A stretch of DNA of 64,000 bases from Bacteroidales bacterium (GTDB lineage: Bacteria > Bacteroidota > Bacteroidia > Bacteroidales > UBA932): positions 114,168 through 178,167 of the forward strand of contig SUYN01000004.1 in assembly GCA_015060405.1 (NCBI GenBank), written 5' to 3'. The notes below the pieces were generated by a model, which saw nothing but the letters and a program-made list of their open reading frames with translations, did not search any database and was not told the origin of the DNA. Of the stretch, positions 56,154 through 64,000 are shown one piece after another. Made by a program: the position numbers and the translations under genes. Positions within the stretch are counted from its first letter, which is position 1, and every line of letters begins with the position of its first letter.

Positions 56154-56501
56154 TTATTCTCCGTCTACAGAATCGTCGTCTCCGTTGGAGTACTGTGAGA
56201 TGTTGTCGTCAGGAAGGCTGTCACTGTCATTTCCGTCTCCATCGTCGCCGTCCTCGCCATCGAGCCAACGTTCCAGATCCTCGGCATCATCTGTCTTGAC
56301 CTTGATCTTCACCAGATAGATGGCATCCGGAATCTCCACTGTCACAGCATAGAAGTTGGTTCCGTCCGGCTTGTCATATTTCACGAGATCGGGAAAATAG
56401 TCACTATATCCTCTAGGATATTTTTCAACAAATGCGGCTGCCAGTTCGTCTGACATATTCTCATAACTTACCACCGCTCTTCTTTTAACTGTTGTAGTCA
56501 T
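56154..56501 (-). CDS. Conserved Bacteroidota hypothetical protein with acidic C-terminal tail
   Basis: 115 aa MTTTVKRRAVVSYENMSDELAAAFVEKYPRGYSDYFPDLVKYDKPDGTNFYAVTVEIPDAIYLVKIKVK...DGEDGDDGDGNDSD; ATG at 56501; promoter-like TTGC-N19-TACACTTG at 56540-56570. Confidence 0.8.
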   Translation of the reverse strand: MTTTVKRRAVVSYENMSDELAAAFVEKYPRGYSDYFPDLVKYDKPDGTNFYAVTVEIPDAIYLVKIKVKTDDAEDLERWLDGEDGDDGDGNDSDSLPDDNISQYSNGDDDSVDGE

Positions 56502-56637
56502 ATTTTCTATTTGCTTTTCTTTCGTTTGGAAATACGGTGCAAGTGTAGGACATTTTTTTGAATTGAGCAACATCAGGAATACTTTTTTATCAAAAATAAT
56601 CAGTTTCCCCACCACAGTTTCGATCCGTATCGTAAAA

Positions 56638-58365
56638 CTATCTTCGGAAGAAGAAGGACTTCTGCTCCTTCTTGCGGTCCACGTCACGTTCGACGAAGAT
56701 TTTCGTAAGGTCCTTCGGGTCAAGACCAGTGTAGAACATCACTGAAGAAGTCGTCATGGGAGTAGGAGTGAAATCCTGCACCTGGTCCATCCATATTCCC
56801 TTCAGGGCAGGATGTCTGGAGAGTCTCTGCATCTCCCTCATGCCGCATCCCGGATGGCCTGAGATGAAATACGGGACAAGTTCGCATTTCTTCCTGCCGG
56901 AAGCGACTATGCTGTCAAACTCCTTGCGCAGCCGTTCGAACAGCCGGAACGAAGGCTTTGCCATAAGCTTGAGGACTGCATCCTCCGTGTGTTCCGGTGC
57001 GACCTTCAGACGTCCGGACGTATGTGAAAGTATGAGTTCACGCAGATATGGATAAGATGTATCGTCCACATATCCCTTCTCATCCAGGAAGAGGTCATAC
57101 CTAATGCCGCTTCCTATATATGCATGGCGTATGCCCTTGACCTTTGCAATCCGCTCATACAGCCTGAGAAGTCTCTCGTGGGAGCGGTCCATATTCCTGC
57201 ATGGAGATGGGAAGAGACATGACTTGCGGCGGCATTTCGCACACAGGGACTGGTCCTTTCCCCGCATTCCGTACATGTTGGCAGTCGGCGCGCCGACATC
57301 GGAGATGTTGCCTGCAAAGCCCTCTAGAGCGTTCAACGCCTTTATCTCGGAGAGGATCGACTCCTCGCTGCGCGACTGGATGAACTTTCCCTGATGCGCG
57401 GCTATCGTACAGAAGTTACACCCTCCGAAACAGCCTCTATGCGTGTTTATGGAGAACTTGATCATCTCGAATGCCGGTATGTGCTTTCCACGGTATCTCG
57501 GGTGGGGCCTCTTTGTGAAAGGAAGATCCCAGAAGGAATCCATCTCACTCTCCGTTGCCGGAGGGAAAGGTGGATTGATCTGGACATAGCCGTTCCCTAC
57601 AGGCTCCACAAGCACGGGGGGATTCATCATGTTCGCATAAGTCTCGATGACATGGAAGTTCTCCGCAAAGGCAGGCTTGTCCTTGCAGCATCTCTCAAAG
57701 GAATTGAGTATTACCGCATCGGAGACCTTGCAGCGTCCGTCCATATAGAAACCTATCTGCGGGATCCTGCGTATGTCAGAGACGTTTCTTCCCGCCTCGA
57801 TGGCGCGTGTAAGCTCCAGCATCGGTCTCTCCCCCATTCCGTAGCAGAGCCAGTCGGCTCCGCTGCCCACAAGGATGGAAGGCATGAGTTCGTCCTTCCA
57901 GTAGTCATAGTGAGTGACTCGTCTGAGAGAAGCCTCGATGCCGCCGATCACGACCGGCACATCGGGCCATAGCTGTTTCAGGATCTTAGTATAGACGGTC
58001 ACGGCATAATCCGGTCTCTGCCCGGCCTTTCCCTCCGGGGTGTAGGCATCGTCGCTGCGTAGACGCTTGGCTGCAGTGTAGTGGTTGACCATAGAGTCCA
58101 TTGCGCCGGCATTGACTCCGAAATAGAGCCTTGGGGCTCCCAGCTTGCGGAAGTCACGCAGGTCGTCGCGCCAGTTCGGCTGAGGCACCACAGCCACCCT
58201 GTAGCCGTATTTCTGAAGCCATCTGGCTATTACCGCCGTACCGAAAGAAGGATGGTCGACAAAGGCGTCACCGGTAAATATGATGACATCGATGTAGTCC
58301 CATCCCAAGGCCTTGACCTCTTTTGCCGAGGTCGGAAACATATATGAATTATCCACTTTATTCAT
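56638..58365 (-). CDS. YgiQ family radical SAM protein
   Basis: 575 aa, HRGCFGGCNFCTIAAHQGKFIQSRSEESI, MYGMRGKD..CAKCRRKSCLFPSPC. Confidence 0.95.
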   Translation of the reverse strand: MNKVDNSYMFPTSAKEVKALGWDYIDVIIFTGDAFVDHPSFGTAVIARWLQKYGYRVAVVPQPNWRDDLRDFRKLGAPRLYFGVNAGAMDSMVNHYTAAKRLRSDDAYTPEGKAGQRPDYAVTVYTKILKQLWPDVPVVIGGIEASLRRVTHYDYWKDELMPSILVGSGADWLCYGMGERPMLELTRAIEAGRNVSDIRRIPQIGFYMDGRCKVSDAVILNSFERCCKDKPAFAENFHVIETYANMMNPPVLVEPVGNGYVQINPPFPPATESEMDSFWDLPFTKRPHPRYRGKHIPAFEMIKFSINTHRGCFGGCNFCTIAAHQGKFIQSRSEESILSEIKALNALEGFAGNISDVGAPTANMYGMRGKDQSLCAKCRRKSCLFPSPCRNMDRSHERLLRLYERIAKVKGIRHAYIGSGIRYDLFLDEKGYVDDTSYPYLRELILSHTSGRLKVAPEHTEDAVLKLMAKPSFRLFERLRKEFDSIVASGRKKCELVPYFISGHPGCGMREMQRLSRHPALKGIWMDQVQDFTPTPMTTSSVMFYTGLDPKDLTKIFVERDVDRKKEQKSFFFRR

Positions 58366-58421
58366 CGGATTTCGTGACGTGAATTATATTAACCGACGGT
58401 AAAATGTCCGTCATCAGGATG

Positions 58422-58429
58422 CAAATGTA
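58422..58429 (-). promoter_or_regulatory. -7 element TACATTTG upstream of ygiQ-like gene
   Basis: Minus-strand TACATTTG just downstream of the small-RNA terminator; -33 not obvious. Confidence 0.4.
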
Positions 58430-58430
58430 A

Positions 58431-58504
58431 TAAAAATTCACGAGGCACTCGCATCAACTGCGAACGCCCCGCTACTTAACCTAAACTTAAACTATGAAAA
58501 ACTT
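58431..58504 (-). ncRNA. Candidate small RNA (about 75 nt) between uvrD and ygiQ-like gene
   Basis: Promoter TTG-N19-TATCTTTG (58510-58539) and intrinsic terminator (12-bp stem 58441-58452/58460-58471, then TGAATTTTTAT); no ORF; G.U pairs favour minus-strand RNA. Confidence 0.6.
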
Positions 58505-58528
58505 CAATGCAAAGATACGGATTATTCA

Positions 58529-61024
58529 TTATTTTGCAATATCAACGACCCTAATTTTTGCATATTTCAACAACAAGATCTTTTCTCCATGTTCATCGAA
58601 GGTGATGGAGGCTTTCAGATCCGCAGCACTTCCGCTTATCGAATTGATGACTCCGAAGCCGAAACGGTTGTGCTCCACACGCTGGCCGGCACGCAGCTGC
58701 AGGATAGGAGTGGGCTCGAAATCTGCCGCAGCGGCACGAGAAGGCACTGTCTGATGCCTGCGGACCGGAGCCGGCGAAGACTGAGGTCTGGAGGCGGATG
58801 AAGGCTGTGGCCTGGAGGCGGATGAAGGCTGTGGCCTGCCTGAATATGAAGGCTCAGGCCTGCGGACGGTCTCAGGTCTTGAGGACTGGCCGTAGGTATT
58901 ACGCCTTGCAGAGGCTCCGGCATCCTTCTTCCAGATCCCGAAAGACTGGCGCGATATCTCCCCGTCATCCTCGCGTTCCCTTGTCAGTGGATTCATTATA
59001 TATACAGGATCTATCTCACGCACAAACCTGCTCGGAGAGTTGGTCTCTGTCTTTCCGTTTCTCAACCTCGTCTGTGCAAACGACAGTGACAAAGTCTTCT
59101 TTGCACGGGTCATCGCCACATAGAAAAGACGTCTTTCCTCTTCAATCTCGACCTCTGAGGCAAGATAACCCCCAGAGGGGAAGATGTTCTCTTCCATTCC
59201 TGTGACATATACGTTCGGGAACTCCAGGCCTTTTGAAGAGTGGGCAGTCATGAGGGCTATACGGTTGGAGCCGTTTTCCTCATCATTGACATCCACAGCA
59301 CTGAGAAGGGAGACGTTCTCAAGGTAGTCTCCAAGAGTCACTACAGGGAGGTCGGCCTGGGTAAGCTCGACACCCTCTCCTATAGATCCGTCCGCTTGCA
59401 TTTCCTCGAAGATCTCATTATGCCTTTCATCTATATAGCTCTTCACGCTGTTGAGAAGCTCTTCGACATTGGCCGTACGCGACTGGCCTTCAATACTCGT
59501 GTCGCTCTTATAGAACAGGAGAAGACCTGACTCCATGGCGATGGCGGCCGCCACGTCGTAGGCATCATCCTTATTGGAGCGAAGACACAGCCTGGCTATC
59601 ATGTCGCAGAAAGCGCGGATCTTCTGAACGGCTGCATTCTTGAGGCCGAACTCTTCCAGATTGTCAAGGTAGGCGGCCTTGAACAAAGGCACCCCATGCC
59701 TGCCTGCAGCTGCGGCAAGTGCGGAAAGAGAGGTATCACCTATCCCGCGAGACGGCTTGTTGACTATCCTCTTGAACGATTCGTCATCATTGACATTGAC
59801 CACGAGCTTGAAATATGCCATCATATCCTTCACCTCCGCACGTTCGAAGAATGAATTGCCCGAGTAGATCATATAGGGAAGATTGCGTCTTCTCAAGGCC
59901 TCCTCGAGAGCCCTGGACTGGGCATTTGTCCTGTACAGGATGGCAAAATCCTGATATTCCGAGTGTTGGGAATTGATCTTGGAAACAATGGACGATGCGA
60001 TGAGCATCGCCTCCTCCTGTTCCGTATATGCCTGTATCAGCCTTATCTTCTCGCCTTCCTCTCCCATCGAGTAACATTCCTTCGGGATGCGGGCTGAATT
60101 TCTTGCAATGAGGGAGTTGGCTGCATCCACTATAACCTTGGTCGAACGGTAGTTCTGCTCAAGCCTGAAGATGTGGTGGTCCGGATAGTCCTTCTTGAAG
60201 TTCAGGATGTTCTCGATCTTGGCTCCGCGGAAGGCATATATCGACTGGGAGTCATCGCCGACCACACAGATGTTGTTATGCCTCTGACTGAGCTTCTTCA
60301 GAATCAGGTACTGGGCGAAGTTCGTGTCCTGGTACTCGTCGACCATGAGGTAGTCGAAACGTCCGGATATAGATTCGAGAGCTTCCAGGTTGTCACGAAG
60401 CAATATATTCATGTTCAGCAATATATCATCGAAGTCCATGACACCTGCCTGCTTGCATTTATGGGCATAGAGTTCATATATGTCCACCACACGCGGTTTC
60501 TTTGCGGCCGCATCGTTCTGCTGCGCCACGGCATTGCGTCTGTACGCCGAAGCCGTCACAAGATTGTTCTTCGCCATGGAGATACGCGAAAGCACATCCT
60601 TCGGCTTATATACCTTTTCATCTAGCTGGAGCTCCTTCAGACAGGTCTTTATCGCACTGACCGAATCGCTCGTGTCGTAGATTGTAAATGCGGACGGGTA
60701 GCCCAACGATTCCGCATATTCCCTCAGAAATCTGATGAAAACAGAGTGGAAGGTGCCCATATAGAGCCTCCTAGCCTTCTTCTCACCGACCATCAAGGCT
60801 ATTCTCTCCTTCATTTCGGAAGCCGCCTTCTTAGTAAATGTCAAGGCAAGAATCCTCGACGGATCACATCCCTTTTCAAGGATGTAGGCAATCCTGCTCG
60901 TCAAGACCCTTGTCTTTCCCGATCCCGCACCTGCCACTATGAGCACCGGTCCGTCAACACAACTGACAGCCTTTTTCTGTTCGCTGTTCAGTCCCTCCAA
61001 TATAGTACTGCATTTGTTTTCCAT
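58529..61024 (-). CDS. UvrD/PcrA-family ATP-dependent DNA helicase
   Basis: 831 aa, LNSEQKKAVSCVDGPVLIVAGAGSGKTRVLTSRIAYIL, DEYQDTNFAQYLILK, GDDSQSIYAFRGA, MTAHSSKGLEFPNVYVTGMEE. Confidence 0.96.
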   Translation of the reverse strand: MENKCSTILEGLNSEQKKAVSCVDGPVLIVAGAGSGKTRVLTSRIAYILEKGCDPSRILALTFTKKAASEMKERIALMVGEKKARRLYMGTFHSVFIRFLREYAESLGYPSAFTIYDTSDSVSAIKTCLKELQLDEKVYKPKDVLSRISMAKNNLVTASAYRRNAVAQQNDAAAKKPRVVDIYELYAHKCKQAGVMDFDDILLNMNILLRDNLEALESISGRFDYLMVDEYQDTNFAQYLILKKLSQRHNNICVVGDDSQSIYAFRGAKIENILNFKKDYPDHHIFRLEQNYRSTKVIVDAANSLIARNSARIPKECYSMGEEGEKIRLIQAYTEQEEAMLIASSIVSKINSQHSEYQDFAILYRTNAQSRALEEALRRRNLPYMIYSGNSFFERAEVKDMMAYFKLVVNVNDDESFKRIVNKPSRGIGDTSLSALAAAAGRHGVPLFKAAYLDNLEEFGLKNAAVQKIRAFCDMIARLCLRSNKDDAYDVAAAIAMESGLLLFYKSDTSIEGQSRTANVEELLNSVKSYIDERHNEIFEEMQADGSIGEGVELTQADLPVVTLGDYLENVSLLSAVDVNDEENGSNRIALMTAHSSKGLEFPNVYVTGMEENIFPSGGYLASEVEIEEERRLFYVAMTRAKKTLSLSFAQTRLRNGKTETNSPSRFVREIDPVYIMNPLTREREDDGEISRQSFGIWKKDAGASARRNTYGQSSRPETVRRPEPSYSGRPQPSSASRPQPSSASRPQSSPAPVRRHQTVPSRAAAADFEPTPILQLRAGQRVEHNRFGFGVINSISGSAADLKASITFDEHGEKILLLKYAKIRVVDIAK
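58781..58876 (-). repeat. 24-bp in-frame tandem repeat in the UvrD-like C-terminal linker
   Basis: CTGAGGTCTGGAGGCGGATGAAGG / CTGTGGCCTGGAGGCGGATGAAGG / CTGTGGCCTGCCTGAATATGAAGG / degenerate 4th unit; encodes PSSASRPQ-type octapeptides. Confidence 0.85.
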
Positions 61025-61031
61025 AACGGGG

Positions 61032-61039
61032 CAAAATTA
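61032..61039 (-). promoter_or_regulatory. -7 element TAATTTTG of the uvrD-like gene, 7 nt before its ATG
   Basis: Minus-strand TAATTTTG-CCCCGTT-ATG. Confidence 0.45.
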
Positions 61040-61099
61040 CAAAAAAATGTGTAACTTCGCGGGCGCATTTTGAATTATACTCACAAACTGTTTTATATA

Positions 61100-62449
61100 A
61101 TGTCAAACAACATCTATTTGAAAAAGGGTCTTGACCTTCCGATCAATGGAACGGCAGCCCAGAACACCAAGAAGGTGATTGTTCCTGACGTTGTGGCAGT
61201 CAAACCTACCGATTTCAGAGGTCTCGTTCCGAAACTTCTGGTAAGGGAGGGTGACAAGGTCCTCGCAGGTACCCCTGTCTTGGCAGACAAGATGTCTCAG
61301 AACATCCTCTTTGCTTCTCCGGTAAGCGGAACAGTGCTCGAGGTTGTCAGAGGCGAAAAGAGAAAGTTGCTTGAGGTTCGCATCAAGGCTGATGCAAATC
61401 AGGAGTATGTCGACTTCGGAGTGAAGAAGGTTTCGAGCCTCACAGCCGGACAGGTGAAGGAGTCTCTCCTTGCTGCCGGTCTCTGGTCGGCTCTCATTCA
61501 GAGACCTTACGGCATCATCGCCGACCCTGAGACAAAGCCAAAGGCGATTTTCGTTTCAGCATTCTCGACCGCTCCTCTCGCAGCCAACGTCGAGTACGCA
61601 CTCAACAACCAGCTGGCCAACATCCAGGCAGCTGTGGACGCTCTCGGCAAGATCGCCAAGGTGCATGTCTGTGTGAACGCAGCAAATGAGTCTGCCACAC
61701 TTTTCGGCAAGCTCCAGAACGTCACCATCCACACCGTCAGTGGAAAGCACCCTGCAGGTAATGTAGGAGTACAGATCCACCACATCGCTCCGATACAGAA
61801 GGGCGAGCTCGTGTGGACAATTTCACCAGTCATGCTCGCAGCTGTCGGAAAGCTCTTCACAACAGGTAAGTACGACGTCAAGAGAAAGATTGCCGTGACC
61901 GGACCGAAAGCAGTCGCTCCAGCATATGTCGAAGGCTATCCGGGAATCAGCATCAAGGATCTCAAGGAGTTCTACAACGAGGGTGAGAACCTCCGCTTCA
62001 TCAGCGGCGACGTCCTCACAGGAGCAAATGTAGGAGCAGAAGGATTCCTCGGCTTCTTCGACAACCAGGTGACAATCCTTGAGGAAGGTGACAAGTACGA
62101 GCTTCTCGGATGGGCGAAGCCATTCAGATGCAAGCTCTTCAGCGCATCACACACCTACTTCTCATGGCTCACCCCTAACAAGAAGTACGACATGGACACC
62201 AACCTCCACGGAGGTCCTCGCGCATTCGTAGCGAACGATGTCTATGGAAAGGTGCTCCCTATGGACCTTTATCCTGTATATCTCCTGAAGGCATGTCTTG
62301 CAAACGACATCGACAAGATGGAGAAATTCGGTATCTATGAAGTGATCGAGGAAGACCTCGCACTCTGCGAATATGTATGTCCTTCGAAGATCGACATCCA
62401 GCAGATCATCACTGACGGTATAGCTCTTATGTTGAAAGAAATGTGCTAA
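61100..62449 (+). CDS. nqrA: Na+-translocating NADH:quinone reductase subunit A
   Basis: MSNNIYLKKGLDLPINGTAAQNTKKVIVPDVVAVKPTDFRGLVPKLLVREGDKV...; ATG at 61100. Confidence 0.95.
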   Translation: MSNNIYLKKGLDLPINGTAAQNTKKVIVPDVVAVKPTDFRGLVPKLLVREGDKVLAGTPVLADKMSQNILFASPVSGTVLEVVRGEKRKLLEVRIKADANQEYVDFGVKKVSSLTAGQVKESLLAAGLWSALIQRPYGIIADPETKPKAIFVSAFSTAPLAANVEYALNNQLANIQAAVDALGKIAKVHVCVNAANESATLFGKLQNVTIHTVSGKHPAGNVGVQIHHIAPIQKGELVWTISPVMLAAVGKLFTTGKYDVKRKIAVTGPKAVAPAYVEGYPGISIKDLKEFYNEGENLRFISGDVLTGANVGAEGFLGFFDNQVTILEEGDKYELLGWAKPFRCKLFSASHTYFSWLTPNKKYDMDTNLHGGPRAFVANDVYGKVLPMDLYPVYLLKACLANDIDKMEKFGIYEVIEEDLALCEYVCPSKIDIQQIITDGIALMLKEMC

Positions 62450-62460
62450 AAGCTAAGAAT

Positions 62461-63624
62461 ATGAGTGGATTAAGAAATTTTGTAGACAAGATCAAGCCTA
62501 CCTTTGAGAAAGGTGGCAAGCTCGGATTCCTTCATTCGACATTCGACGCTTTTGAGACATTCCTCTTTGTCCCTAACACAGTGACACGCCGCGGCGCTCA
62601 TGTAAGGGACTGCGTCGACTTGAAGAGAATTATGATTATGGTTGTGATCGCCCTTCTTCCGGCTATGCTCTTCGGAGTCTGGAACACAGGTTACCAGCAC
62701 AGCCTCGCTTTCGGCCTCGACTGGGGCTTCTGGAACATCGTATGGTACGGCCTTGTAAAGGTAATTCCTCTCTACCTTGTTTCATATATTGTAGGTTTGG
62801 GCATTGAGTTCGTTTCTGCTCAGATCAAGGGACACGAAGTCAATGAGGGTTACCTCGTTTCAGGTATGCTCATTCCGCTCATCGTACCGGTGGACGTTCC
62901 TCTCTGGATGCTTGCAATCGCAGTTGCTTTTGCAGTCATCATCGGTAAGGAGGTATTCGGCGGCACAGGTATGAACATCTGGAACCCGGCTCTCCTCACA
63001 CGTGCATTCCTCTTCTTCTCTTACCCAAGCAAGATGTCCGGTGACCTCGTTTGGATCGGCGGTATGTCAAGAGGTGCAGAGGCTTGGCAGGCAGGCAACG
63101 GCCTCGTGGACGGTTTCTCAGGAGCGACTCCACTCGCTGACGCTACTCTCAGCAACCTCCAGCCTAAGCTCTGGGATATGATCGTAGGTACAATCCCTGG
63201 ATCAGTAGGTGAGACTTCAGTAATCGCTATCCTTATCGGAGCAGTCATTCTCCTCTGGACAGGTGTAGCAAGCTGGAAGATTATGTTCTCTTCAGTTCTC
63301 GGTGGACTTGCAATCGGTTACCTCGGCTATGCAACAGGTGCAACCGACCTCCCAGGCTACTATCAGCTCGTGATGGGTGGTTTCCTCTTCGGTACAGTGT
63401 TTATGGCTACTGACCCTGTGACTTCAGCTCAGACTGAGTGCGGTAAGTGGATCTACGGTTTCCTCGTGGGTGCCCTTGCAGTGACAGTACGTATCTGGAA
63501 CCCTGGTTACCCGGAAGGAATGATGCTCGCCATCCTCCTTATGAACACATTCGCACCTCTTATCGACCACTACGTGGTGGAAGGTTCGATCAAGAGAAGA
63601 GCCAAGAAAGTAAAAACCGCTTAA
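62461..63624 (+). CDS. nqrB: Na+-translocating NADH:quinone reductase subunit B
   Basis: MSGLRNFVDKIKPTFEKGGKLGFLHSTFDAFETFLFVPNTVTRRGAHVRDCVDLKR; DGFSGATPLA FMN-attachment motif. Confidence 0.95.
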   Translation: MSGLRNFVDKIKPTFEKGGKLGFLHSTFDAFETFLFVPNTVTRRGAHVRDCVDLKRIMIMVVIALLPAMLFGVWNTGYQHSLAFGLDWGFWNIVWYGLVKVIPLYLVSYIVGLGIEFVSAQIKGHEVNEGYLVSGMLIPLIVPVDVPLWMLAIAVAFAVIIGKEVFGGTGMNIWNPALLTRAFLFFSYPSKMSGDLVWIGGMSRGAEAWQAGNGLVDGFSGATPLADATLSNLQPKLWDMIVGTIPGSVGETSVIAILIGAVILLWTGVASWKIMFSSVLGGLAIGYLGYATGATDLPGYYQLVMGGFLFGTVFMATDPVTSAQTECGKWIYGFLVGALAVTVRIWNPGYPEGMMLAILLMNTFAPLIDHYVVEGSIKRRAKKVKTA

Positions 63625-63636
63625 TATATATAAGGT

Positions 63637-64000
63637 ATGAATACAAACAGTAATACATATACAGTAATATATTCGATTATCCTCGTTGTGGTAGTCGCTG
63701 CGGTTCTTGCATTCGCTGCTATGTTCCTCAAGCCTACCCAGGACGCTAACGTAAAGAAGGACACCATCAGCCAGATCCTTACAGCAGCAACATTCCCGGG
63801 AGTAGAGGATGCGAAAATCCTTGACACTTACAGACAGGAGATTGAATCAGCAATCCTCGTTGACATGGAAGGAAACAAGGTTGATGACCTTGACATTCAG
63901 GATTGCGAAGTTTATGGAACTGCAGATCTCAAGAGACAGATTGCCGCAGAACAGAAGGCTCTTCCGGTTTATATTTTCAAGAACGGCATCACAGTGGTTC
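63637..64000 (+). CDS. nqrC: Na+-translocating NADH:quinone reductase subunit C (truncated by window end)
   Basis: ATG at 63637: MNTNSNTYTVIYSIILVVVVAAVLAFAAMFLKPTQDANVKKDTISQILTAA...; follows nqrB. Confidence 0.9.
   Translation, partial: MNTNSNTYTVIYSIILVVVVAAVLAFAAMFLKPTQDANVKKDTISQILTAATFPGVEDAKILDTYRQEIESAILVDMEGNKVDDLDIQDCEVYGTADLKRQIAAEQKALPVYIFKNGITVV

Noticed and set aside
58781-58876. CRISPR-like repeats
   Set aside because: Contiguous 24-bp units without spacers, in frame within the uvrD-like gene.

Overview
The window is a 64 kb, densely packed, mostly housekeeping chromosomal region. Gene order, lipoprotein signals and repeated TTTG-N19/20-TAnnTTTG promoters point to a Bacteroidales (Bacteroidota) bacterium. 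Main blocks: an 8-gene co-directional run lplA-gcvT-gcvH-gcvPA-gcvPB-lpd-(1005-aa GLUG/fimbrillin-like lipoprotein)-yfcC; nhaA, trkH, mntP, a split 5'-nucleotidase and an ABC-2 exporter; holA, hpf, xerC/D, cca and an HsdR_N-like protein; a five-gene surface-glycan cluster (GT4, GT2, pyruvyl transferase, F420-H2 dehydrogenase-beta-like, flippase); a YeiH-type transporter operon with a TetR regulator; trpS, an FNT channel, trmO, tRNA-Thr(CGT), mnmA, cdd and SRP RNA; tsaD, tamB, rsmI-like, folB, mtaB and an MBL hydrolase; tex, clcA, ygiQ, uvrD/pcrA and the start of nqrABC. I saw no CRISPR array, prophage, transposase or classical defence island. The most interesting material is non-coding: two orphan small-RNA candidates, each with its own promoter and intrinsic terminator (about 519-604 + and 58431-58504 -); an intergenic array of CACCCGGGTG-type palindromes (55910-56062); a small inverted-repeat element flanked by a 10-bp direct repeat (51757-51838); a helically phased triple repeat upstream of a membrane/LytTR-like gene; two TAnnTTTG-N7-ATG (near-leaderless) starts; and a probable non-canonical ATT/ATC start for tamB. 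All family calls come from reading the protein sequences by eye. No database search was run.
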